A DNA stretch of 64,000 nt from Candidatus Pantoea bituminis. GTDB taxonomy: Bacteria > Pseudomonadota > Gammaproteobacteria > Enterobacterales > Enterobacteriaceae. Both the position numbers and the translations under genes were made by a program. The stretch spans positions 124,001 through 188,000 of the forward strand of contig NZ_JAGTWO010000001.1 of NCBI RefSeq assembly GCF_018842675.1. The letters are read 5' to 3'. Below are positions 35,857 through 46,322 of the stretch, piece after piece. Within the stretch, counting starts at the first letter, position 1, and each line of letters starts with the position of its first letter. The notes beneath the pieces are model-generated. The model saw only the letters and a list, made by a program, of their open reading frames with translations. It made no database searches and was not told the origin of the DNA.

Positions 35857-36429
35857 TTGTTTAGCCTGACGGAGATAACCGGTTTGTTTATTCCTACTTC
35901 AACTGTCTGTCGTATGACTGGCATCCTTCCTGCAACGCTCACCAGTTGGCAGACAGCTTCACTCATTAAACCTCCTTGCTCAGAAGGCTACAGTGAGTCA
36001 CAGGTTGCGCAAATCAGGGTCGTCCGCGCGCTCACGTCATCCGGTGACACGCTCAGTGAAATCTCTACATTGCTTAACGAGTCATGGCATTACCGCCCCA
36101 GCGGCTGGGAATTGCGTAGACAGGAATTTATTATTCACCTTCAGTATGGAACAGATGAAACGCGGTCACGTTACCTGTGGAAACTCTATACCCGCTACAG
36201 CCCGGGCGATGTTTTAGCCTTCATGCTTACTCCATTGGTTCGATGGCTTTGTAGCGGTAACAGGGAGGAATTGCGCGCCCGTTGTGTTACCTGTCTGCTC
36301 AGTCATGCGCTGCGGTTGATCAAAGCAAAACAGGGTTTAGAACATGTTAAACCCGTGCTGAATATGGCGGAGCTTATCAAGCATTATTCCACAAGGACGA
36401 CTCGTTGCCTCCGACATCTGAATTCCTGA
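35857..36429 (+). CDS. MerR-like DNA-binding regulator
   Basis: A 190-residue frame from TTG 35857; ATG 35914 is an alternative. Residues about 18-70 (TVCRMTGILPATLTSWQTAS, SEGYSESQVAQIRVVRALTS, SGDTLSEISTLLNE) form a MerR-type winged-helix, as in MlrA/CarA-like proteins that read W.....L..P. The rest is helical (WKLYTRYSPGDVLAFMLTPL) and has no recognised ligand domain. It is divergent from esterase copy 1 across a region with direct repeats, so it may regulate that gene. No good ribosome site is visible for either start. Confidence 0.6.
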   Translation: MFSLTEITGLFIPTSTVCRMTGILPATLTSWQTASLIKPPCSEGYSESQVAQIRVVRALTSSGDTLSEISTLLNESWHYRPSGWELRRQEFIIHLQYGTDETRSRYLWKLYTRYSPGDVLAFMLTPLVRWLCSGNREELRARCVTCLLSHALRLIKAKQGLEHVKPVLNMAELIKHYSTRTTRCLRHLNS

Positions 36430-36820
36430 AGACCGGTGTTGCTACGGCTCCGCATTGCACTCTCGCCTTTACGGTCAGTCTTATTCACCTATCCATAGCC
36501 GCTTTTGGGGTGAAGCAAGAGCAGGGACGCTCACTCGCCTGGCAAAAACCGATTGATCACTCGTTCGCTATTTCATGAACCCGCTCACTTATAAACGCCT
36601 CGGTCTGAATGCATTCTGTGCCTTAAGCCCCCTTTTCTCTGCGAATAAATCCATCACTCGTTAAGCTCATCCATCAACGTGTTATCGTTTTCATTCATAA
36701 AACCGATTTTATTAACAAATCTACACTTTATTTATCGCTTACCCGCTCGCCCTGTTATCGTTTTCGCGGTAGATTTCTATTTCATTATCATTTTTATTCA
36801 AGTGTTAGGGAGTTTGGTCG
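36430..36820. other. Non-coding interval before the Fic gene
   Basis: No gene, repeat or strong hairpin was recognised. The last bases contain TTAGGGAG, the ribosome site of the Fic gene at 36821. Short open frames here have no codon or start support. Confidence 0.35.
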
Positions 36821-38350
36821 ATGCTGGTGGGTTTCAAAGCGCTTTCAAAACATTATGGGATTGAGCTGGCTCAGCCTCTGCGTGTTGAGTCATCTATTGG
36901 CACAGTACGAAGCAGCCATGACAGTAATGACCGCGTAGAAAACAAATATCCGCCAAGTTATCGCCCTAATGACGATTTCTCCGGTCACTTTGAGTTTGGA
37001 CTCAAATACGAAGAGATTCATCTGGAGTTCTTTGCCAGACTTTTTACCGCAACCGGTCCTGAACCCATCGAGATGTGGTGTCGGCGCGAGCCTTTTGGGC
37101 AATATGCTCGCCGAACGGGGTTTCTGTATGAATGGCTGACAGGCGTGACATTGAATGTGCCGGATGTGACAAATGGAGGCTATGTCGATGCTATTTCACC
37201 TAAAAAATATCTCACGCGAACCGCAGTAAAAAGAGCGAAACGCTGGCGCATCAATGACAATTTGCCGGGGTCAGCCGGTTTCTGCCCATTCGTTCGTCGT
37301 ACACCCGCAGTAAAGACGGCGTTATCGTTTGATGTGACAGCCGCACTGGCCGATTTAGATAACATTTTCGGCGCGGATATCCTGATGCGCACAGCCAGTT
37401 GGCTCACCTTCAAAGAGTCCCGAGCCAGTTTTCTCATAGAGAAAGAAGCCGATCAGGCAGATCGTATACAGCGGTTTGCCCATGTTATTGCTCAATATTG
37501 TGGTCAGATTGACGATCCTCTAAACGATACCAGCCTGCATGCCCTGCAAAAGGGAATACTCGGGCATGATGCACTGGGATTGGGTTTGCGGCGTTCACCC
37601 GTTTTTGTTGGGCAAGCAACGATGCGTGAAGACATCGTCCATTACGTTGCCCCGCAGTTTGAAGATGTCCCGGAATTCATGAATGGACTTAAAGAATTTG
37701 AGCTGGCTACACGAGGTGCTGAGCCTCTGGCCCGCGCTGGCGTTATCGCCTTTGGCTTCGTTTACATTCATCCGATGCGCGATGGGAATGGCCGTATTCA
37801 TCGTTTTTTAATTAACGATACCTTAATACGCGATCGCGCAGTGCCGGATGGCGTCATTCTGCCGGTCTCTGCCACCATCACCAGCTCACTGAATTTTCGC
37901 GTTGGGTATGATCGTACGCTTGAAGTTTTTTCGAAGCGATTGATGCGCAGATACGCAACCTCGTATCGTTTTGGTAAGATTATTCACTATGAAGACGGCA
38001 CGCCGAGTAACTTCTATTTCACTGATTATGAGGATGCACGTTTCGCCTGGCGCTATCCCGACTTAACAGAACATGTGCTGTATACCGCCCGTGTGATTGA
38101 GCATACGGTGCGCACTGAAATGGCTGATGAAGCCAGAGTTCTGGTGATTTTCCAGAAGGCACAAGAGCGACTCAAAGACGTGCTTGAAATGCCGGATCAG
38201 GATGCCAATCGCATCATCCGTTCACTGAAAGAAAACGGCTGGCGGCTATCCGGCAAACTGAAAAAGAATTATCCACAGCTTGAGGATATAACGCGCGCGC
38301 AACGCGTTGTGGATGCCGTGAGATCCGCTTTTGAGGATGATGACATTTAG
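36821..38350 (+). CDS. Fic-domain protein with N-terminal inhibitory motif
   Basis: AGGGAG precedes ATG 36821, giving 509 residues. The Fic core motif is HPMRDGNGR (residues 317-325), close to the HPFx(D/E)GNGR consensus, with His as catalytic base. An inhibitory helix of the S-x-x-x-[I]E type is at SRASFLIE (200-207), so this is a class II Fic enzyme in which Glu207 would block AMP transfer until released. A C-terminal domain of about 130 residues (MADEARVLVIFQKAQERLKD, QDANRIIRSLKENGWRLSGK) looks like a winged helix. Fic proteins transfer AMP or other nucleotides to target proteins. The target is unknown. It is monocistronic. Confidence 0.87.
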   Translation: MLVGFKALSKHYGIELAQPLRVESSIGTVRSSHDSNDRVENKYPPSYRPNDDFSGHFEFGLKYEEIHLEFFARLFTATGPEPIEMWCRREPFGQYARRTGFLYEWLTGVTLNVPDVTNGGYVDAISPKKYLTRTAVKRAKRWRINDNLPGSAGFCPFVRRTPAVKTALSFDVTAALADLDNIFGADILMRTASWLTFKESRASFLIEKEADQADRIQRFAHVIAQYCGQIDDPLNDTSLHALQKGILGHDALGLGLRRSPVFVGQATMREDIVHYVAPQFEDVPEFMNGLKEFELATRGAEPLARAGVIAFGFVYIHPMRDGNGRIHRFLINDTLIRDRAVPDGVILPVSATITSSLNFRVGYDRTLEVFSKRLMRRYATSYRFGKIIHYEDGTPSNFYFTDYEDARFAWRYPDLTEHVLYTARVIEHTVRTEMADEARVLVIFQKAQERLKDVLEMPDQDANRIIRSLKENGWRLSGKLKKNYPQLEDITRAQRVVDAVRSAFEDDDI

Positions 38351-38542
38351 CGTTAGAAGTGGCTTTTACGGACAAGCGGCTGTTTCAAATGAGAATGACG
38401 TTGAGACCATCTTAACCCCTAAAAAGCTGCCGCCTGGCAAAACCTGGCCAACAAAAGTGCATTGTTACTGCGCCTAACGTTTAGCATCTTCAGTATGCGT
38501 AGCGTGCGGGCTACATACTGTTGTCAGGCGCAATACCTGGCC

Positions 38543-39943
38543 TCATACCGGCTTGATGTTCTGATTCATCCGAAAGAGATTCGTCGGGTCGTACTTATTC
38601 TTAAGCTCCACCAGTCGATTGTAGGTGGCTCCGTAAGCGAAAGAAATACGGTCGGTCTCCTCTTCGGTGAGAAAGTTGATGTAAACACCACTGCTGGCAA
38701 ACGGTTGTGATTTAGCGAAGAATTCGCGCGCCCAGGCGATGCAGTGTGCATCCTCGGCGGCGGTCTCCCAGCGACCGTGCACATTCATCACGTAATTGGC
38801 ATCCCGGCTTGAGTAGGCCATTGCCTCGGGCGCTACGCTGGCTGTCTGGCCTCCTATTGTTGCGATAAATATCTCACACTGAGGTGACGGTAATCTGGCC
38901 GCGTATTCGATAATGGCATCGATAACACCGTCACTGATTTGCGAGAAGTTGTGAGACTTCCAGTAGTTGCGTGCCCCTTTTGACAAAAGCGGATCAAATG
39001 CCTGCTGCCAGGCGATATAAGGCTGCACGCCGATGTGCTCGCCGAGCACCGTGCCAAACCCGTGCAGCGGCTCGATAAGCTTCTCTCCCTCTTTAGGGTC
39101 GCCCACATAGCACAGAGCGAGCGCGATCATCTCTTTCCCGTGAAATGCCTCAGGCAGGAAAGGTAGCGGAGGTGCCTTGCGCGTGACCATCCAAACATTG
39201 AGCTCATCCGGCATCGTCTCGGTGAATCGGGCGAACTGCGAGATCACTTGCTTTGCCTGATCAAACGCAAAGACGATGAGCCCACTCAGTACGTTCGGCC
39301 CAACGGGATGGAGTTGGAATTCGAAGCGAGTAATAACACCGTAATTACCGCCGCCACCTCGAAGCCCCCAAAAGAGATCCGCGTTTTCTGAATCGCTGGC
39401 GTGCAGTTAGCTGCCATCTGCCGTGACGACCTCTGCGGAAAGCAGATTGTCTACGGTCATACCGTACTTCCGACTCAGCCAGCCGAACCCGCCGCCGAGT
39501 GTCAGGCCGGCCACACCTGTAGTCGAATTGATGCCCAAGGGCGTGGCAAGCCCATGTTCCTGCACGACCTCATCAAACTCGTTAAGAGTACAGCCTGGCT
39601 CGACGCTGGCCCTTCTGGTGGTCAGGTCCACGTGTACTCCCTTCATCAGCGACAGGTCGATCATCAGGCCGTCGTCGCATACGGCATTACCTGCAATGTT
39701 GTGTCCACCTCCTCGGATCGAGATAAGAAGATTTTGCGTGCGCCCAAATTGGATGGCCTGAACGACATCCTCAGGTGATGTGCAGCGGGCGATCAGCGTG
39801 GGTTTGCGGTCGATCATGGCATTCCAGATCTGGCGCACTTCGTCGTAGTTTGCATCGTCAGGAAGAACCACCTCGCCCAAGAAATGCGTTTTGAATTCGT
39901 CGATATCTGCCTTTAGTAAAGCCTCCATGATTGTCTCCACCAA
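38543..39943 (-). pseudogene. FAD-linked oxidase (berberine-bridge type), interrupted by a stop
   Basis: A single frame of 466 codons runs from ATG 39943 to 38543, broken only by TAA at 39407-39409. The N-terminal FAD-binding part has LLISIRGGGHNIAGNAV, where the His would carry the covalent flavin, and LTLGGGFGWLSRKYGMTVDN. After the stop the frame continues LHASDSENADLFWGLRGGGG and ends with the BBE motif NRLVELKNKYDPTNLFRMNQ. The family oxidises sugars or other alcohols. Since no frame change is involved, a substitution in one codon after VVTADGS produced the stop. It is probably inactive, or read through at low level. Confidence 0.8.
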
Positions 39944-40167
39944 TGTGTATTCCTACTAATTATGGCGGTTTTCCCAAATCCTGATGGTTTGAGGGGTATT
40001 AATTAGGGAGTTTATTTACGTTGGTTGTAATCAGGATCAGCACTGGACCACTTATCTGACTGAGGCTGCGCTGCGCGCGATGGGATATGAAACGCAAAAG
40101 GAGGTCTGCGGTGCGAAAGCGGGTCAACCCTATCCCTGAATCAGTGATCGACCCCCGCTTTCGGCAC

Positions 40168-41282
40168 TTATTTTCTTCGCTGCAATGTAATGCGGGTCAA
40201 CTCTGATGGGCGCCCTAATCGCACCGCCACGCCTGGCCACAGCGCAGTTCCGTTGTTCACGTAGAGCTGCATGCCATCTACATTGTACAAACCCGAAACA
40301 AAACCCGCGTTGGGTTTAGCAAACAGCCGATCAAATCCGACAATCAAACCACCATGTGTATGGCCAGAGAGCTGTAAATCGATTTTCTGCAGCGCATTTT
40401 GCCGGGCATTACGTGGTTGGTGATCGAGCAGAATCACCGGCGCATTTTCCGGTGCACCTCTTAGCGCTTTCGTCAGGTCCGGGCCGATCGTATTTCTTCG
40501 CGATGCTGAAGCATCAGGCAGGCCGGCAATCACCAGCTCTGCGCCATCCCGTTTAATGATCGTGTGGCTGTTCAGCAACGGATGCAACCCCAGTGAAGCC
40601 AGATGATCGGTCCATCGTTCCTGCTCAAAGAAATATTCGTGATTCCCAGTGATGGCAAACACACCATCTGGCGCATTCAACCCACGCAGCGGCTCAACAT
40701 CTGCTCTGCGGTTTTGCAGGGTGCCATCAATCACATCACCTGTAACAACGATTAGGTTCGCGTTAAGCGACATCGCTCTTTTCACCAGCGCCGCAGTCCA
40801 TGTGGCATTAAAGAGCTTAGTGATGTGCAAATCGGTCAGCTGAAGCAACTGGTAACCTTCGAATTCAGCAGGAAGATTCTCGATTTCAATGGCCACATCT
40901 TTTACCGGGGAACGCGTATCGCCTGATGAACGCTTATCGCGCCAAGCGCAATAGCAAATAGCGCTGCCAGGTAACGCACACCGGGCGCAATCTCCAGGGG
41001 ATGTCGGAACAACAGCGACATCACCGCCACGGCATCAATCAGTAATTGCGTCATAGCGAGAAATAAAACCGCACTGAAGGCCCAGTTGAACAGAATGATC
41101 ACCGTTCGGGGCATTTCAGGTGAAAAAATACCGCCCGCAGTAAATCGGCTTATCAAAAGATATTGTGAAGCCAGCAACACCAGCAAGGATAAGATAACTT
41201 TTAACACCAGCGGCATGGCTAATGGCAAAACAAAACGTGCGATAACATACCAGCTCGGTATGCTGAAAATCAGATGAAACAT
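40168..41282 (-). CDS. Membrane-anchored metallophosphoesterase (YkuE/YaeI-like), frameshifted in this assembly
   Basis: The start at 41282 (MFHLIFSIPSWYVIARFVLP) has AGGAAAGAGTG upstream. One more base in the run 40907-40910 joins the membrane part to the enzyme part, giving about 371 residues. The N-terminal 110 residues hold about four transmembrane segments. The calcineurin-like phosphoesterase domain has LTDLHITK, VVTGDVIDG, ITGNHEYFFE, LDHQPRNA and LSGHTHGGLIVG, all metal-ligand motifs. The family includes UDP-diacylglucosamine and phospholipid phosphatases, so a role in envelope lipid metabolism is possible. It is monocistronic. Confidence 0.85.
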
Positions 41283-41631
41283 CACTCTCTTTCCTGGTTC
41301 AAATACGCGCATTCAGCGCAAAAAAATTAACCCGCATTTTTGGAGTTTGTGGTTGAAACGTTACAGAACGGACAAGGTTAAAGACCTGGATAGGCCTTCT
41401 GTCAGGGTTGCCATCAACCGCGCCGGGCGAACCTCAGTTCGCTGATCTGACGCTGTCGTTTGTACTGCGCCGCCTGCGTGGGGAAATCACGGTATCCGTC
41501 GCAGACGCCCGACTCTTTCGCCAGTTCTCCCGTTGAGAACGCGATAAATTGTTCTTCACATGGCTACTTGACTCTGACACCCATGTCAGGGCTCAGCATA
41601 GCCAGAAATTATTTATATCAGGAGGCTTTTT
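41283..41631. other. Intergenic region between divergent genes
   Basis: This interval holds the promoters of the metallophosphoesterase gene and of the small secreted-protein gene at 41632. AGGAGG for the latter lies at 41620-41625. A longer frame across 41460-41762 is in a different frame from the small gene and has no start support. No further features recognised. Confidence 0.4.
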
Positions 41632-41778
41632 ATGCTGCTGCATTTTTTAATTCACGCTGTTTCCACTATTTTAGCGCTGCTTTCTGCAACCCTGCTGGCG
41701 GCAGAAAAACACTGTACGATCACAGCCCCGGACGGCGTGCAAATTACGGTTCAAGAATCTGATAATCTTGACGAATAA
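41632..41778 (+). CDS. 48-residue secreted small protein
   Basis: AGGAGG seven bases upstream of ATG 41632 is a strong ribosome site. The product is a signal peptide (MLLHFLIHAVSTILALLSAT, then LLAAEKHC) and a mature part of about 22 residues, TITAPDGVQITVQESDNLDE, which is acidic and has one cysteine next to the likely cleavage site. No family is recognised. The very strong start signals and the well-formed signal peptide make it a credible small gene. Confidence 0.6.
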   Translation: MLLHFLIHAVSTILALLSATLLAAEKHCTITAPDGVQITVQESDNLDE

Positions 41779-41963
41779 CCTGTCATGCCCACTATTATTT
41801 CTTTTTCTAAATTGGAGCTCTAATAAACGCTCTTATTAAGCATTTTAGGTGATTAAAGTGCTTTAAAAAGCGCTTAAACAGAGAGATCCTTCTCCAGGCA
41901 ACTGCTACAATAAAAGCTGATAAAAACCTCTACCCACCCTTATTGATTTTAGGAGCTGTTTTT

Positions 41964-42265
41964 ATGTCCCTTAATCTTTACTCTGAATCAGCATTAATGA
42001 CAGAGCTAGGGCAGCGTCTCAGGGAACATCGGTTACGCAGAAATATGCTGCAAAAAGAGCTGGCTCAAAAAGCCGGGATCTCTGTATCGGCATTAAAGAA
42101 ACTGGAAAATGACGGAAAAGTAACGCTTGAGAACTTTATGAAGGTGGTTTTTGCCTTACGGCTGGAAAGAGAGATGATGAATCTGTTTACGCCCCGGCGA
42201 TGAGCATTGCTCAGGTTGAAGCCCTCAAAGCGCCAATTCGGCAAAGGGCAGCACGGCGTAAGTAG
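41964..42265 (+). CDS. hipB: HipB-like antitoxin
   Basis: TAGGAGC precedes ATG 41964. The HTH domain is clear: LGQRLREHRLRRNMLQKELA, QKAGISVSALKKLENDGKVT. As written the frame stops at 42203 after FTPRR (79 residues). One more base in the CGGCG segment near 42198 would extend it with MSIAQVEALKAPIRQRAARR to TAG at 42263, which is how HipB proteins usually end. HipB represses the operon and neutralises the HipA kinase. The hipA gene begins about 30 bases later. Confidence 0.78.
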
Positions 42266-42297
42266 AAAACCAACAAGGACTACAGCAGAGAAGCGTA

Positions 42298-43571
42298 ATG
42301 AGAGAGATAAAAAATAACTATTCGCCCCTTCAGCGGCTGGAAGTCATCTATGAAGGCTGGGGTGAAAACTGGCCACTTGGCACCCTTGCGGCGGGCAGGC
42401 AACGCGGGGAATGGTTGTTTGAATATTCGGAGCAGAGCATTCAGCGCGGCATTGAATTCTCTCCCTGCTTCATCCGCCCATCAGCACGACTTACGCCGAT
42501 TTTGAACGTCATCAGGAAGGGATCCCCGGTTTTATTGCCGATTCACTGCCTGATGGTTGGGGCCGCTTGTTGATGGACAGACTTTTGCGGCGCAATAATA
42601 TTGAGCCAGCGACACTTTCCGTCCTCGACAGACTGGCGATGCTAGGCAGCAATACCATGGGCGCGCTGACTTACCGACCGTTGGTGAAAGTGCCTGACCA
42701 GGAAGCGCAGCAGCAGAATATCAACGACCTGATTATATTGGCCAGAGAAATAGAGATCGAGGTAGCGGGTCAGGATTCTGAAGTGCTGCGAGAATTGGTG
42801 CGTCTCGGTGGATCACCGCATGGCGCTCGGCCCAAAGTGCTGGTGGAGTTTGATCCCACCAGCGGACGTATTCATTCCTCGCCCTTTACCGGTAGTGAGC
42901 CTTGGCTGATTAAATTCCCAGCGGCTCAGGAGGCGGCATGGGTATGTGCGCTGGAGGAAGTTTATGCGCGTATGGCTCGGCAGGCGGGCATCCAGTTTCC
43001 TGAAAGTCGCTGGTTCTCACTGGAAGAAGGACTGTCAGCGTTCGGCGTTAAACGTTTTGACCGGCATAGAGGAATGCGTGTTCCTACGCTCAGTATGGCG
43101 GGTGTACTGCAGGCGGACTTCCGCCTTCCCTGCCTTGATTACACTGACATCCTTCGGGCTACGGGAATGATCACCCGTTCAGCGGCAGAACGAGAAATCC
43201 AGGCGCGTCGCATGGTGTTTAATGTGATCATGAACAACCAAGATGACCACGCCAAAAACTTCGCGTTTACGCTCAATCAGGCCGAAGAGTGGCAAGTTTC
43301 ACCCGCCTATGATCTCACCTTTCAAATGGGGCCGGGCGGTCAACATCAGTCTTCCGTAGCGGGTTACGGCAGTCAAATCAGTCGTAAGGCGCTTATTAAG
43401 GCTGCAAAAGCTGCGGATATTAGCGAAAAAACGCTGAACACAATCATTGAGGAAGTCTGCGACGTAGCAGCCTCGTTTGTGGCCACCGCCAAGTCCTTGG
43501 GCGATGCGATTCCCTCGGCTGTGATTAAAGCAACGTCAGCGAAGATTGAAGCCACGATCAAGGCGCTTTAG
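42298..43571 (+). CDS. hipA: HipA-like serine/threonine kinase toxin, frameshifted in this assembly
   Basis: The N-terminal domain (ENWPLGTLAAGRQRGEWLFE) joins the rest if the C run 42463-42465 gains one base, restoring IEFSPLLHPPISTTYADFER and FIADSLPDGWGRLLMDRLLR, giving about 424 residues. This is the full HipA layout. The kinase core has the P-loop region GGSPHGARPKVLVEFD, the catalytic loop NVIMNNQDDHAKNFAFTL (Asp in DDHAKN), and VSPAYDLTF, the Mg-binding Asp. HipA phosphorylates glutamyl-tRNA synthetase or related targets and gives persistence. It forms an operon with the HTH antitoxin gene upstream. Confidence 0.88.
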
Positions 43572-43691
43572 CCACGCTGAGGACATTGCTATCTCGGCGT
43601 ATATCTCCACTCGGCTTAACTGAAATAAGATGAAGAGCGCTAAAAAATCAACTGAAAGGCCGGGTAAAACGCCTCTCAGTTGATCAGGATT

Positions 43692-44528
43692 TTAAGACTG
43701 GATGAAAGCAAGTAAGTCAGCGTTAATCACATCTGCATGGGTAGTGTGCATGCCATGAGGATAGCCGGGATAAATTTTAAGCGTGCCATTGGTTAACAAC
43801 TCATCCTGGAGAACAGAGGCATTCTTATAAGGAACGACCTGATCGTCATCACCTTGCAGAATGAGCGTCGGAACGGTAATGGCCTTGAGATCATCAGTTT
43901 GATCGGTTTCTGAAAAAGCTTTAATCCCTTCGTAATGCGCTTTAGCACTGCCGTTCATACCCTGGCGCCACCAGTTCTGAATCGTTCCCAACGAGAGTTC
44001 TGCGCCACTTCGGTTAAAGCCGTAAAAAGGCCCAGACGCAACATCGAGAAAGAACTGAGCGCGGTTAGCCGCGAGCGCACTGCGAAAGCCATCAAAAACG
44101 CCGATCGGCGTACCGCCGGGATTGTTCTCCGTCTTGACCATTAAGGGAGGAACCGCACTGATTAAAACCGCTTTCGCAACCCGACCTTGTGGCTGGCCAT
44201 ACTGCGCTACGTAGCGTGCAACTTCTCCGCCTCCGGTCGAGTGACCGATGTGAACCGTGTCTTTTAAATCCAGATGTTCAACAACGGCTGAAGCGTCAGC
44301 GGCGTAATGATCCATATCATGTCCATCACTCACTTGATCCGAGCGGCCATGCCCGCGACGATCAATAGCAATAACGCGGAAGCCTTTTTCCAGAAAAAAT
44401 AACATCTGTGTATCCCAATCGTCTGCGCTTAACGGCCATCCATGATGAAAGACAATGGGTTTTGCATGCTTGGGGCCCCAGTCTTTAAAAAAGATATTTA
44501 CGCCGTCTTGGGTCGTTACGAATGACAT
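43692..44528 (-). CDS. Non-haem haloperoxidase-like alpha/beta hydrolase
   Basis: A 278-residue cytoplasmic protein with AGGAGT before ATG 44528. Motifs are VFHHGWPLSADDWD (oxyanion), AIDRRGHGRSDQVSDGHDMD, nucleophile elbow HIGHSTGGGEVARY (Ser in GHSTG), LQGDDDQVVP (Asp) and YPGYPHGMHTTHADVI (His). This pattern is characteristic of bacterial cofactor-free chloroperoxidases/perhydrolases and related arylesterases. The real substrate is probably an ester. An OYE-like flavoenzyme gene is upstream on the same strand, but 336 bases away, so cotranscription is uncertain. Confidence 0.88.
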   Translation of the reverse strand: MSFVTTQDGVNIFFKDWGPKHAKPIVFHHGWPLSADDWDTQMLFFLEKGFRVIAIDRRGHGRSDQVSDGHDMDHYAADASAVVEHLDLKDTVHIGHSTGGGEVARYVAQYGQPQGRVAKAVLISAVPPLMVKTENNPGGTPIGVFDGFRSALAANRAQFFLDVASGPFYGFNRSGAELSLGTIQNWWRQGMNGSAKAHYEGIKAFSETDQTDDLKAITVPTLILQGDDDQVVPYKNASVLQDELLTNGTLKIYPGYPHGMHTTHADVINADLLAFIQS

Positions 44529-44864
44529 AGTGCGAACTCCTCAGTTGTACGAAGAAAAATCTATACGGATGCTTGGCTTTGCGTATGAGACAGGGGCGCG
44601 AGAAGTGGGGCTAAAACGTCAAGTGTTCAAAGAGATAGGCAGCGAATCTAAAAGGTGTTCATCACCTCCGTCGCTGTACGCATGAGATAAAAGGTAGTTT
44701 AGATATGAGTACCGATGATCATTGTTTGTGCGGTTTAGGACTAAAGAGCGGGAAGTCGGCGGGTTTGCGCCTGTGAAAAATAAAGTATAAACAGTAAGTT
44801 AATTATCAATAAGCCATTAGAGTGATCGGGTATCGCCATAATAATGCTGACGATACCCGACATC
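44529..44864. other. Non-coding interval
   Basis: This region between two minus-strand genes holds the promoter of the haloperoxidase-like gene. No regulator site, repeat or gene was recognised. Confidence 0.35.
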
Positions 44865-45964
44865 TTATTCACTCACGCGATAGCGATCCAACCAGTGTGC
44901 ATAAGGCGCGGGTAATACCCAAGATGCTTTCTCTTTTTCAATGCGAGTGCAGCATTGTAGGCCCAATTTGGATTAGCAAGGTGCGCTCTGCCTACCATCA
45001 CTAAGTCCAGTTCACCTTTTTCAATCGTTTGATTGGCGATAACCGGCGAATCAATACCCCAGGCAGAAGCAACCGGGATCTGAGCTTCTTTTCTCACGCG
45101 CGCCGAGATCGGGGCGAGGAAGGCGGGTCCCCACGGAATGTTTGCATCCGGTGTTGAGAATCCGATACTCACGCTGAGCAAATCCAGGCCAGCTGAACGT
45201 AATTGTTTAGTTAGCGCAATAGACTCCTCTAACGTTTCTTCGTCACGGCCATCAAACTCCAGCACACCAAAACGCGCGGTTAAGGGCAGATTTTCAGGCC
45301 AAACGTCACGCACGGCATTAAAAGTTTCATTCAGAAAACGACTGCGGCCCGCAGCATCACCACCATATTGATCGGTACGCTTATTAGCGTGAACAGAGAA
45401 GAAGCTCTGTGCCAGATAACCGTGTGCAAAATGCAGCTCCAGCCATTCAAAACCAGCATCGCGCGCGCGCTTTGCAGCCAGCACAAAGTCATTACGCACT
45501 CGGGCGATATCATCCAGCGTCATCTCTGCAGGCACCTGCGGCAGGTTGTTGCCAAAAGCAACGGCCGAGGGAGCGATCGTATCCCAACCACGTCCATCTT
45601 CAGCCGCGATATGATCGTCGCCTTCCCACGGTTTGTTGGCGCTGGCTTTACGTCCTGCATGGCCAATCTGAATGCCAGGCACCGCGCCTGCCGCTTTGAT
45701 TTCACGTGCGATGTGGGCCAGTTCAGCGGCCTGCGCGTCATTCCAGATGCCGAGGCAAGCTGGCGTAATCCGCCCTTCTGGGGAAACAGCCGTAGCTTCG
45801 ACGATAACTAAACCCGCACCGCCACGCGCAAGGCTGGTGTAGTGCACGCGATGCCAGTCATTAGCCACGCCGTCTTCGGCGCTGTACTGGCACATCGGCG
45901 GAATGGCAATTCGATTGCGTAATGTGACATCTTTCAATGAAAACGGAGAGAATAACCCTGACAT
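44865..45964 (-). CDS. NADH:flavin oxidoreductase, Old Yellow Enzyme family (YqjM type)
   Basis: The frame from ATG 45964 has 363 residues as written, but one more base in the run 44934-44938 restores the natural C terminus ASWVLPAPYAHWLDRYRVSE, ending at 44865. The TIM-barrel motifs are LRNRIAIPPMCQYSAEDGVA (YqjM-type Cys), IGHAGRKASA (His), EWLELHFAHGYLAQSFFSVH, TARFGVLEF and LVMVGRAHLANPNW (FMN phosphate site). The IPPMCQYSA segment and the IQ-x-GHAGRK motif define the YqjM class. It reduces the C=C bond of enals, enones or nitro compounds with NAD(P)H and FMN. Confidence 0.9.
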
Positions 45965-46322
45965 TCAAACCTCTTTATTAGTAACAATTTCAATAACAAC
46001 TTTGCCGCTAAAGCTGCGATATTTCAGCGCGAGCAATTGCTCTGGCAATTTTTTAACGAGAACGTTAGCACCGTCTCACCCAGTAGTTTGCCTTGGGCCA
46101 GCGCAATAAGCATTAGCTGAGCTTGCGGTGTTAAATGTTGCCACTGTTCGGCATTCCCATGGATATGCAGGGTCGTTGATACCCTCTGGCTGATTCACCG
46201 GGCAGGATGGCCGCTTTCACGACATAGCGAAGAGGCCATTGTGTTTTTGCGTGAGCACGTTCAATGAATATTAATTTATATCGATAGTAAGCTTTAAAAA
46301 GGGAGGTGAATCTAACCCCTCT
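45965..46322. other. Interval with a coding remnant upstream of the OYE gene
   Basis: On the minus strand a frame reading HLTPQAQLMLIALAQGKLLG, then after a shift near 46055 VLVKKLPEQLLALKYRSFSG and KVVIEIVTNKEV, ends one base before the OYE start. It looks like the tail of a degraded gene that once preceded it in the operon, perhaps an oxidoreductase. No start is visible. Nothing else is seen in this interval. Confidence 0.3.

Noticed and set aside
36679..36864. A 61-codon plus-strand frame before the Fic gene
   Set aside because: It is hydrophobic by base composition, overlaps the Fic start in another frame and has no ribosome site.
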